Under the pieces are notes generated by a model. It saw nothing but the letters and a program-made list of their open reading frames with translations. It was not told the origin of the DNA and ran no database searches. Position numbers and translations under genes: made by a program. From Acidobacteriaceae bacterium (GTDB lineage Bacteria > Acidobacteriota > Terriglobia > Terriglobales > Acidobacteriaceae), in assembly GCA_025462785.1 (NCBI GenBank), contig JAOAPG010000028.1, positions 1-5,180 of the forward strand: a stretch of DNA of 5,180 nt, in the 5' to 3' direction. Shown here one piece after another: positions 1 through 5,180 of the stretch. Positions within the stretch are counted from its first letter, which is position 1, and each line of letters opens with the position of its first letter.

Positions 1-1
1 A

Positions 2-199
2 ATGGGAGCATGCGCGACATCCGGTGGAGTGTTTAATAACTACGCGCTGGTGCAGAGCGTGAATCAAGTGATCCCGGTCGATATCTATGTGCCGGGATGC
101 CCGCCTCGTCCAGAGCAGTTGATTTACGCGATTACATTGCTGCAGGACAAGATCCAGAAAGAGCGCGGCACAATCAAGCGAGCGCTGAATATTTCCTAA
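2..199 (+). CDS. nuoB: NADH-quinone oxidoreductase subunit B, C-terminal fragment
   Basis: This is the last 65 residues of NuoB, the peripheral-arm subunit of respiratory complex I that holds iron-sulfur cluster N2 and passes electrons to quinone at the membrane junction. The gene is cut by the left edge; the first Met is internal, within the conserved MGACATSGG stretch, not a start codon. Two N2 ligands are visible: Cys4 of the fragment (in GACA) and Cys33 (in VPGCPPRPE). Their spacing of 29 residues equals that between Cys129 and Cys158 of E. coli NuoB. The adjacent Cys-Cys pair that supplies the other ligands would lie upstream. The reading frame ends at a TAA at 197-199. No nuoC follows, as it does in the common nuoABCD order; the next gene is convergent and starts its 3' end 21 bp away. 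Identification is secure. Whether this is the main complex I copy or a second copy cannot be told from here. Confidence 0.96.
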   Translation: MGACATSGGVFNNYALVQSVNQVIPVDIYVPGCPPRPEQLIYAITLLQDKIQKERGTIKRALNIS

Positions 200-220
200 G
201 TTTGCCTCAACACATCTTCG

Positions 221-1564
221 CTACTTCGCCTTAAATCGAACCGTGATCTCCGTGTGCATTTCGATCGGCTCGCCGTTGAGCCGGTATGGCGTGTAGTGCC
301 ACTGCTTGACGGCGGCCATGGCTGCCTGTCCGAAAATTGCGCTTCCTCGGAGTAGTTTTGGATCGCGAACGTCCCCCGCTTTGGTGATAGTAGCCTGCAA
401 GACTACGTCGCCTTCCAGATGTAGAACGGTTGCTTCACGCGGAAAAACAGGCCTCACCTGATGTTCTAGTACTCCCCCCGATACCCCTTCCGAAACAGGC
501 GGAGCTGCTTTGGGCAGAGTCGCTGGCGGGACGAGCAGGGCCTCTGACACTGCCGATCGCGTGGAAAGGGGCGGCAGAGCAGGTAGTTGGTTGGACTCAA
601 GTTCGGGACTAGGAGACTGAGTGGGATTCTGAGCAGCTGCCCCAAGATTTAAACGGGCTGAATTGGCGGACGCGGCATTGCGGATGGGTGATAGCACATC
701 TACTTTCGAAGCTCTCTGCACTCCAGTCGGTTCGCTCGCGGCCGGGCGGCTCCCATGGACCTGCGTATGAACTCTAGAGTGAGGTCCGGGTAATATGGAC
801 GCTAGCGCTTGCGGTTGGCTGCGCGAGTTTGAGGCTTCCCTGTTCTCGGCGGAGCGAAGCGTCTTCACTGCCATCAAAATAGCTAGCAATAGTAATGCAA
901 CTGCTCCGCCTGCTATCCAATAACGGAATCGGTCGTTTGAAACGAAAATTGCTGGTGCGGCGAACCTGCGCGAAGTTCTATCTGCCGAGTGTTGTTCCGA
1001 CGGAGAATCAGTCCTTGTACTACTCTGTGTTTTCCTATGTCTTATGGCAGGAAGCTCCTTAAGAGACTTCCTACGTCGAACTGATTCGACTACTTCGGCG
1101 AGGCTTCTAAGTAAATCGATATGCTCCGTCGTGAAAGCATAGGGATTCGTGGAGAATACCTCCAAGATACCAGCAATTCTGCGTTTGCCCCTCACAGGAA
1201 CGACAATCATTGATCTGAGCCCCAGCAAGCGGCAAACTTCACGATCCACTCGTAGATCGATTTCGGTGTCTTCGCAGCACAATACTTCCCCAGTAAGAAG
1301 ACATTCACCGGAAATTCCCGAATCCACATCCAAACGCGAGCCTAATGGCGGCGCGGTGTTGCCGCTGCGGACACGGCAAAGAATCTCGCTTCCGTTGCGA
1401 AGGGCGATTGCCGATCCTGTGGCGCCGGTCAAGGCCTGCGCTGATTCGGCAACTTGACCAAGCAGCGTGTCAACTTCGTTGATACCTTCTGCAATTTGCT
1501 GGCGTAGTGCTTCAAGGATTTCCGCTGCTTTGGGAGAAAATTCCGATAAAGGGCGGCTCGCCAT
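221..1564 (-). CDS. GAF domain - transmembrane - TonB C-terminal domain chimeric protein
   Basis: This 447-residue protein appears to combine a cytoplasmic sensor with a periplasmic TonB-type domain. Residues about 25-165 form a GAF domain, with the typical segment GISGECLLTGEVL followed by VDREVCRLLGLRSMIVVPV and an AGILEVFS strand. It contains Cys63, Cys88, Cys96, Cys97 and Cys111. A basic stretch (163-200, with RRRK, RHRK and RR) precedes one membrane helix at about 215-235, which suggests N-in, C-out topology. Residues 240-360 are a Ser/Pro/Ala-rich, presumably extended linker. Residues 363-447 match the TonB C-terminal fold: RPVFPREA, then EGDVVLQATITKAGDV, then AVKQWHYTPYRLNGEPIE and a last VRF strand. 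Classic TonB transmits ExbB/ExbD energy to outer-membrane receptors, but this membrane helix has no His and no exbBD is nearby, so energy coupling is doubtful. The GAF ligand is unknown. The ATG has only a weak upstream AGGTT as a ribosome site. Domain calls are strong; the role is inferred. Confidence 0.9.
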   Translation of the reverse strand: MASRPLSEFSPKAAEILEALRQQIAEGINEVDTLLGQVAESAQALTGATGSAIALRNGSEILCRVRSGNTAPPLGSRLDVDSGISGECLLTGEVLCCEDTEIDLRVDREVCRLLGLRSMIVVPVRGKRRIAGILEVFSTNPYAFTTEHIDLLRSLAEVVESVRRRKSLKELPAIRHRKTQSSTRTDSPSEQHSADRTSRRFAAPAIFVSNDRFRYWIAGGAVALLLLAILMAVKTLRSAENREASNSRSQPQALASILPGPHSRVHTQVHGSRPAASEPTGVQRASKVDVLSPIRNAASANSARLNLGAAAQNPTQSPSPELESNQLPALPPLSTRSAVSEALLVPPATLPKAAPPVSEGVSGGVLEHQVRPVFPREATVLHLEGDVVLQATITKAGDVRDPKLLRGSAIFGQAAMAAVKQWHYTPYRLNGEPIEMHTEITVRFKAK

Positions 1565-1637
1565 TTTTCGCTAACCTGTCTTGAAGAAAAATCGCGTGTA
1601 TTCGGGGCCTGGGAGCGGTCGATGAAGAGACGAGAGC

Positions 1638-1666
1638 AGTCTGCCCGAAACCAAGGTTTGTGTCAA
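1638..1666 (-). promoter_or_regulatory. Candidate sigma-70 promoter of the GAF-TonB gene
   Basis: On the minus strand, a perfect TTGACA (-35) lies at 1666-1661. After a 17-bp spacer comes CAGACT at 1643-1638, which matches the -10 consensus at only 3 of 6 positions. The predicted start would be near 1631, leaving a leader of about 65 nt before the ATG at 1564. The element sits in the 159-bp gap (1565-1723) behind the aminotransferase-like gene. It suggests the GAF-TonB gene can be transcribed separately even though both genes point the same way. I see no strong terminator hairpin in this gap. The -35 is good and the -10 poor. Confidence 0.35.
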
Positions 1667-1723
1667 TGGAAGAAACGCGCCAAAACCCGCGCTGGTTAGG
1701 GAGTCGGCCGGCGCTTTATTTCG

Positions 1724-2878
1724 TTAGGGTAGGGCCTCGAACAATCGATCAATGTCCGCACGGCTGTTGTAGAGATGCGGTGACACCCTAATCGCATCCC
1801 CTCGTAGGCTCACATAAATCTGCGCTTCGGTAAGTCTTTTCATCAAGCCGGCTGGAATTCCTCCGGGGAGCCGAATTCCAATCATATGCCCAAGACGTTC
1901 GGTTCGCGGTAAGACCGAATACCGCTTTTTGGTGGCGCATTCGCAGATGTAGTCCGTCAACACCGACAATGATTGATAAATCTGATCTACTCCCCACGCC
2001 TGAATTTGCTTAAGCGCTGCGGTTGCCATTGGCGCCAGCACGAATTGCGGAAATTCTCCCATATCAAATCGCCGGGCACCGGGCCGATAGTCCTCGCGAT
2101 AAGTTATTTGGGAAAAATCTTCGCTACCGCTACGGCTCAGCCAGGAATATTCAAGCGGCTTGCCGCCATCCCGCCATTTTGGAGCAACATACATGTATCC
2201 CAAGCCATAAGGTCCGAGTAACCATTTGTATCCAACGGCTACTACGAAGTCAGGTTGAACGACCTCAAGATCAAGTGGACATGCGCCAAGCGATTGACTG
2301 GCATCAATTGCGGTCGCCGCTCCGACTGAACGAGCGCATTCACTTACGCGGACTAAATCCACCGCGCTACCGTCCGTCCAATGGCAATGCGGTAACGCCA
2401 CAATTGCCGTTTTCTTGTCTATGGACCGGAGCAGTGCGTCAGTCCATGTTTCGTTGCCTCTCCGTTGAACGGTCCTGATCTCCGCGCTCTGTCTTTTGGC
2501 CAATTCGCGCCATGCATATACGTTGGAAGGGAACTCCTGATCCAGCAGAACGATTGACTGCCCGCGTCTTACGTCGAGATTTGCCGCCGCGATCGCGATC
2601 CCATAACTAGCGGCGGGTATGAGTGCAATGCCCTCAGGATCCGCCCCCAACAATTGGGCGCACACAGTACGGAGTTCTTCAGCCCCGGAAAACCACTCTG
2701 GCCCGGTCAGATTCCATGGAGCGGATTTTCTGTTCACCGCTTCGATGCCAGCTTGAGTAACGGATCGAAGTTGCGGAGCCATGTTGGCGCAATTGAGGTA
2801 GGTGACGTCGTCGGGAATTTCAAACAATGCGCGTGCTGATTCGATTTCGCTCGCAACCTTCTGTTCACCTTTGGACAT
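1724..2878 (-). CDS. Class V aminotransferase-fold PLP-dependent enzyme
   Basis: This is a 384-residue fold type I PLP enzyme of the class V group, which includes cysteine desulfurases, selenocysteine lyases, kynureninase and isopenicillin N epimerase. The N-terminal YLNCANMAPQ is the usual start of the fold, in the place of the common YLNNAA. His166 in LPHCHWTDG fits the residue that stacks on the cofactor ring. Asp192 and Gln195 in AIDASQSLGA fit the residues that contact the pyridine nitrogen and O3'. Lys218 in VAVGYKWLLGPYGLGYM is the probable Schiff-base lysine. Arg270 in GARRFDMGEF matches the class V R-F-x-x-G segment. The C-terminal RVSPHLYNSRADIDRLF is typical of the isopenicillin N epimerase-like branch. 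The catalytic Cys loop of cysteine desulfurases is not seen near 355-362, so a NifS/SufS role is unlikely. Length is normal for the family and the enzyme is probably cytosolic and active. The substrate cannot be assigned. The ATG lacks a clear Shine-Dalgarno sequence. Confidence 0.92.
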   Translation of the reverse strand: MSKGEQKVASEIESARALFEIPDDVTYLNCANMAPQLRSVTQAGIEAVNRKSAPWNLTGPEWFSGAEELRTVCAQLLGADPEGIALIPAASYGIAIAAANLDVRRGQSIVLLDQEFPSNVYAWRELAKRQSAEIRTVQRRGNETWTDALLRSIDKKTAIVALPHCHWTDGSAVDLVRVSECARSVGAATAIDASQSLGACPLDLEVVQPDFVVAVGYKWLLGPYGLGYMYVAPKWRDGGKPLEYSWLSRSGSEDFSQITYREDYRPGARRFDMGEFPQFVLAPMATAALKQIQAWGVDQIYQSLSVLTDYICECATKKRYSVLPRTERLGHMIGIRLPGGIPAGLMKRLTEAQIYVSLRGDAIRVSPHLYNSRADIDRLFEALP

Positions 2879-2885
2879 GCTTAGG

Positions 2886-2891
2886 AATATA
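2886..2891 (-). promoter_or_regulatory. Possible -10 box giving a leaderless aminotransferase transcript
   Basis: TATATT reads on the minus strand at 2891-2886, matching TATAAT at 5 of 6 positions. Its downstream edge is 7 nt from the A of the ATG at 2878, the usual -10 to start-site distance, so transcription could begin at or next to the start codon. This would fit the absence of a ribosome-binding site. No good -35 lies 16-18 bp upstream (GCTGAA at 17 bp), so the support is weak. Confidence 0.22.
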
Positions 2892-2944
2892 TACGCTTGG
2901 CTTTCACCTTCAGCGGGTTTGCCGGACCAACGTCGCTTGCTTCC

Positions 2945-2956
2945 AGAGCCAGCTCT
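2945..2956. repeat. Short inverted repeat AGAGC-CA-GCTCT
   Basis: Two 5-bp arms separated by two bases form a 12-bp symmetric site between the divergent genes. It is about 66 bp upstream of the aminotransferase-like start and 159 bp upstream of the secreted-protein start. The symmetry and position would suit a dimeric repressor or activator, but a match this short can arise by chance. Confidence 0.2.
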
Positions 2957-3006
2957 CTAAGGCGTTTCACTTAGAAGTCCTACAGTGACATGTACTTCCG
3001 AGTGAT

Positions 3007-3029
3007 TGTTGTGACGATTTGTGTTGTGA
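3007..3029 (+). repeat. Direct repeat of TGTTGTGA with 15-bp period
   Basis: TGTTGTGA occurs exactly at 3007-3014 and again at 3022-3029, within a T/G-rich stretch 86-108 bp upstream of the secreted-protein start. The 15-bp spacing is not a whole number of helical turns. It could be a pair of regulator half-sites, or simple low-complexity sequence; the second copy overlaps the weak -35 noted below. Confidence 0.3.
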
Positions 3030-3053
3030 TTCAATAGCAATATTCCATAGACT
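3024..3053 (+). promoter_or_regulatory. Weak candidate promoter of the secreted Ig-like protein gene
   Basis: TTGTGA (3024-3029, 4 of 6 to TTGACA) is followed by an 18-bp spacer and TAGACT (3048-3053, 4 of 6 to TATAAT). The start site would be near 3060, giving a leader of about 55 nt. It is the best-spaced pair I found upstream of this gene, but neither box is strong. Confidence 0.22.
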
Positions 3054-3101
3054 CCGTTCAATCGTTGTTCCTGCGTCACTTCGTCAATAACCAAGCAAGC
3101 T

Positions 3102-3105
3102 GGAG
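3102..3105 (+). promoter_or_regulatory. Ribosome-binding site of the secreted Ig-like protein gene
   Basis: GGAG within TGGAGAAA lies 9 nt upstream of the ATG at 3115 and supports that start. An out-of-frame ATG at 3108 is only 2 nt from this GGAG and opens just five codons, so it is not a rival start for a real protein. Confidence 0.6.
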
Positions 3106-3114
3106 AAATGCTTC

Positions 3115-4161
3115 ATGAGCATTAGGGAATGCTGTCTGCTCGTGTGTCTCGGCGCTACTTTGGCAACTTCCGCATACGCCGGAGTGGTAGTCACCGCCCC
3201 AAGTAACGGCGCAACCGTTAGCACAACAGTACAGTACGTCGCGACCGGAAGCTCGCCGGCCTGCCCGAAGGGAGTCGCCGCAACCGGAATCTACACAGCC
3301 GCCGGGATCCTGGCTTATGTCACCCAGGGACCGAACTTAAACACCCTGTTAACCCTTAACCCCGGAACTTACCAAACTGTTGTTCAAGAGTGGGATAACT
3401 GCGGCTGGTCCAGCACCACGCCAATTACGATCACGGTCGGCGGTAGTGGAGGTGGGGGCCGGACTTTTGCCAACCTGCATGCCCAATCTGGATGGACGGG
3501 CTATGCTCTTTTGCCTCCCGGATACGGGATTTGCAGTTCCTGTGTAAGTACCGGTCCACAGACCACTTGGTGGTGGGACCCACACGTGAGTTCGCCTTCC
3601 AAGAGCGGTAACGCCACCAAAACCAACATCGGCGGGCAGACCGTATTTTCCGATGTGCTCTGGAATAATCACCTGATTGGAGATTTTTCCTCTCAAGGGC
3701 TTCCCGACACCAATCACACTCTGGTTCCCACGCTGCACAACTTCACTTATGACGTGTGGTTCTACGTTGGGAACATTGAACTTTCACAGGCTCTGGAATT
3801 CGACATCAACCAATTCTTCGGGGGAAAGTCGTTTATTTGGGGACATGAATGCCGAATCGCTGGAGGTCACGAGTGGGACACTTGGAACAATGTGACCCAG
3901 CATTGGGTTCCCAGCGGAGTTCCTTGCAATCCTATAAGCAATTCCTGGAACCACTTGATTCTGCAAGCACAGCGTACCAGTGACAATCATTTGTTGTTTA
4001 AATCGATCACGTTGAACGGGAATACTGCGAACATCAATCGCTATGACTCGCCAACTCCGACGAACTGGTACGGTGTAACCATTAATTACCAGATTGATGG
4101 AAACAGGTACCAACAGCCATACGAGGTGATTCTGGATAACCTGAACTTCACCGTTCAGTAA
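3115..4161 (+). CDS. Secreted protein with Ig-like domain and probable beta-sandwich domain
   Basis: This 348-residue protein is predicted to be exported. Residues 1-22 are a signal peptide: Arg4, a hydrophobic core (CLLVCLGATLAT) and an AYA cleavage site before Gly23. Residues 24-108 resemble a bacterial Ig-like domain, with a VTAPSNGATVS opening, a late LNPGTYQTVVQEWDNCGW strand and a final ITITV. Cys50 and Cys96 may form a disulfide. A GGSGGGG linker (109-115) leads to a 230-residue domain rich in Trp, Asn and Gly, with segments such as LEFDINQFF, FIWGHECRIAGGHEWDTW and SWNHLILQAQR, and a closing VILDNLNFTV strand. This pattern suggests an all-beta, perhaps concanavalin/lectin-like, fold. 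Further Cys pairs are possible (140/143 and 246/271). No catalytic motif is recognised, so binding of surface glycans or extracellular polymer is only a guess. A good GGAG site and a downstream terminator indicate a single-gene unit. Confidence 0.85.
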   Translation: MSIRECCLLVCLGATLATSAYAGVVVTAPSNGATVSTTVQYVATGSSPACPKGVAATGIYTAAGILAYVTQGPNLNTLLTLNPGTYQTVVQEWDNCGWSSTTPITITVGGSGGGGRTFANLHAQSGWTGYALLPPGYGICSSCVSTGPQTTWWWDPHVSSPSKSGNATKTNIGGQTVFSDVLWNNHLIGDFSSQGLPDTNHTLVPTLHNFTYDVWFYVGNIELSQALEFDINQFFGGKSFIWGHECRIAGGHEWDTWNNVTQHWVPSGVPCNPISNSWNHLILQAQRTSDNHLLFKSITLNGNTANINRYDSPTPTNWYGVTINYQIDGNRYQQPYEVILDNLNFTVQ

Positions 4162-4185
4162 CCCCGTTGCGTTGCTAATTCGGCC

Positions 4186-4219
4186 AAGAGGCTCATCGAC
4201 AGATGAGCCTCTTTGTTTT
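4186..4219 (+). terminator. Rho-independent terminator of the secreted-protein gene
   Basis: A perfect 12-bp stem (AAGAGGCTCATC at 4186-4197 with GATGAGCCTCTT at 4202-4213) closes a GACA tetraloop. It runs directly into a T-rich tail (TTTGTTTT, 4212-4219). It begins 24 bp after the TAA at 4161. This is one of the clearest elements in the window. It should stop read-through into the next plus-strand gene. Confidence 0.93.
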
Positions 4220-4303
4220 AGGGCTCCAGTTCAGGCGCAGATCACGTGTTTAGAGCTTGCCAGGACCGCATCAAGTCTTCAGCTCTCAGCCTTTAAGAGG
4301 CGA

Positions 4304-4309
4304 TATAAT
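4304..4309 (+). promoter_or_regulatory. Perfect TATAAT -10 box upstream of the exported hypothetical gene
   Basis: TATAAT sits between the terminator and the ATG at 4336. Transcription would start near 4316, leaving a leader of about 20 nt. No good -35 is present; TTCAGC at 4279-4284 matches 3 of 6 with a 19-bp spacer. The position just after a terminator supports a promoter here despite the weak -35. Confidence 0.5.
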
Positions 4310-4335
4310 GGCTCAGACCGGGCTGGGGTTCTTGT

Positions 4336-5180
4336 ATGAAGTCACGTTGCGCCTCGAGTTATCCGCTCCCACTATTACTTCTTGCGTTTAGCCTAATTTC
4401 CCTTGTGGCTGTAGCCATTCCGAACGACCAGTCAAACGATAGCAATCCAGGCGACAAGCAATCGGCGTCCTCTCATATTTCAAAGCAGACGCGAATGGAT
4501 TTGATTCATGCTTTCCAATCTGAACTGGTCTATATACGCAGTCCGTTTCCCATGGGTAAGAAAGGCCTGTACTTGAAAGACGGCAAGCTCACGCCGAGCG
4601 GCCAGGATTTGCAGCAAATGATTTCTCTTTGGGGGCCAGCGGTGAAACCCGGGGATCGTGCTCAGATCACAGCGATCGATATCAGGAACAACAGCATTCA
4701 TTTTGAAATCAATGGTGGTCCGGTCAAGAAGCAGAAGTGGTATCAACACGTACAGCTGGGCATGGGAGGAGCCGCGACTCCGGTCGGACCGAGCGACAGC
4801 AATGCAAATCCCCGCGGTTCCTATGTTGATCTCGCTTTTGATCACTACGTGCCTGATTTGAGCCCGCAACAGCTCAAGGATTTATTACGCCCGGTTTTTG
4901 ACTTTAATGCAAAGTCCGCCGTAGAGGCATACCTAGAAACTCTTCCTCCGAACGCGCAACAAGCCATCAAAAACCATCAGGTATTGGTGGGGATGAATAG
5001 AGAGATGGTGATCTATTCTAAGGGCCGACCTGAGAAGAAGGTTCGCGAGAAAAATGGCGAGACTGAATACGAAGACTGGATATATGGGGAGCCACCGAAG
5101 GACGTGGACTTTGTGCGAGTGGTGGGAGACGAAGTAGTTCGCGTGGAAACCATGAAGGTTACGGGCGAAAAGATATTGCG
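4336..5180 (+). CDS. Exported hypothetical protein with SmpA/BamE-like C-terminal module (3' partial)
   Basis: An open frame of 281 codons plus two bases runs off the right edge. Residues 1-27 are a signal peptide (Lys2, Arg4, core PLPLLLLAFSLISLVAVA, probable cleavage after AVA). Residues 30-55 are polar and Ser/Asn-rich. Residues about 75-145 (GLYLKDGKLTPSG, then VKPGDRAQITAIDIRNNSI, then FEINGGPVKKQKWY) look like a small beta-barrel-type segment. Residues 163-210 carry DLAFDHYVPDLSPQQLKDLL and a helical stretch. Residues 215-275 (VLVGMNREMVIYSKGRPEKK, then YEDWIYGEPP, then VDFVRVVGDEVVRVE) resemble the SmpA/OmlA (BamE)-type pattern of helix, G-x-P, Trp-x-Tyr strand and final strand. This suggests an envelope protein, but no lipobox Cys follows the signal. 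The ribosome site is weak (GGGG 7 nt upstream). I do not recognise a named family; the function is unknown. Confidence 0.8.
   Translation, partial: MKSRCASSYPLPLLLLAFSLISLVAVAIPNDQSNDSNPGDKQSASSHISKQTRMDLIHAFQSELVYIRSPFPMGKKGLYLKDGKLTPSGQDLQQMISLWGPAVKPGDRAQITAIDIRNNSIHFEINGGPVKKQKWYQHVQLGMGGAATPVGPSDSNANPRGSYVDLAFDHYVPDLSPQQLKDLLRPVFDFNAKSAVEAYLETLPPNAQQAIKNHQVLVGMNREMVIYSKGRPEKKVREKNGETEYEDWIYGEPPKDVDFVRVVGDEVVRVETMKVTGEKIL

Larger units (their letters stand above)
2879..3114. other. Divergent intergenic region
   Basis: These 236 bp separate the 5' ends of the minus-strand aminotransferase-like gene and the plus-strand secreted-protein gene, so control elements for both should lie here. 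Visible structure is limited to a short inverted repeat (2945-2956), a possible bulged hairpin at 2974-2998 (GAAG/CTTC and TACA/TGTA arms), an 8-bp direct repeat (3007-3029) and weak promoter-like hexamers. I see no convincing small gene or RNA gene. Confidence 0.6.

Noticed and set aside
216..229. CTTCGC repeated twice at the nuoB/GAF-TonB junction
   Set aside because: It is a 6-bp repeat two bases apart, partly within the end of the GAF-TonB coding region, and needs no special explanation.
1676..1692. Possible terminator behind the aminotransferase-like gene (CGCG arms followed by TTTCTT on the minus strand)
   Set aside because: The stem is only 4 bp with an 8-base loop and the T-tract is interrupted, too weak to call a terminator.
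2023..2478. A 151-codon plus-strand frame opposite the aminotransferase-like gene
   Set aside because: It lies fully inside a well-supported enzyme gene on the other strand, its translation has no recognisable domain, and it has an Arg/Pro-rich antisense-like composition.
3108..3125. Upstream ATG with five codons overlapping the start of the secreted-protein gene
   Set aside because: It is only 2 nt from the GGAG, too close for efficient initiation, and is best explained by chance; no leader-peptide features are seen.
3349..3738. A 129-codon minus-strand frame inside the secreted-protein gene
   Set aside because: It is antisense to a gene with a signal peptide, ribosome site and terminator, and it shows no domain or ribosome site of its own.
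4480..4869. A 129-codon minus-strand frame at the right end
   Set aside because: The opposite strand carries an uninterrupted 281-codon frame with a signal peptide and protein-like motifs, so this frame is a shadow.

Overview
The window looks like ordinary chromosomal sequence from a Gram-negative bacterium, most likely an Acidobacteriota member. This placement is an inference from protein style: a GAF-TonB chimera, a secreted Ig-like/beta-sandwich protein and a lineage-type exported hypothetical. It is not based on a database match. I see no rRNA, tRNA, CRISPR array, insertion sequence, integrase or phage gene.

Layout, left to right: (1) the 3' end of nuoB, encoding the complex I subunit that holds cluster N2, on +. 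(2) A convergent minus-strand gene whose 3' end lies only 21 bp away. It encodes a 447-residue protein with an N-terminal GAF sensor domain, one membrane segment, a long low-complexity periplasmic linker and a C-terminal TonB domain. (3) A second minus-strand gene for a 384-residue class V (fold type I) PLP-dependent enzyme, 159 bp upstream of the GAF-TonB gene, which has its own candidate promoter. (4) A 236-bp divergent intergenic region with short repeats. (5) A plus-strand gene for a secreted 348-residue protein made of a signal peptide, an Ig-like domain, a glycine linker and a probable beta-sandwich domain, closed by a very clear intrinsic terminator. (6) A plus-strand gene running off the right edge, encoding an exported protein with a C-terminal module resembling the SmpA/BamE-type fold.

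The genes do not form an obvious pathway. They read as separate transcription units: nuoB belongs to respiration, the aminotransferase-like enzyme to unidentified amino-acid or sulfur metabolism, and three of the five proteins to the cell envelope or exterior. The most unusual item is the fusion of a GAF domain to a TonB C-terminal domain across one membrane segment that lacks the histidine TonB normally uses to couple to ExbB/ExbD. I found no convincing evidence for a new multi-gene system here.
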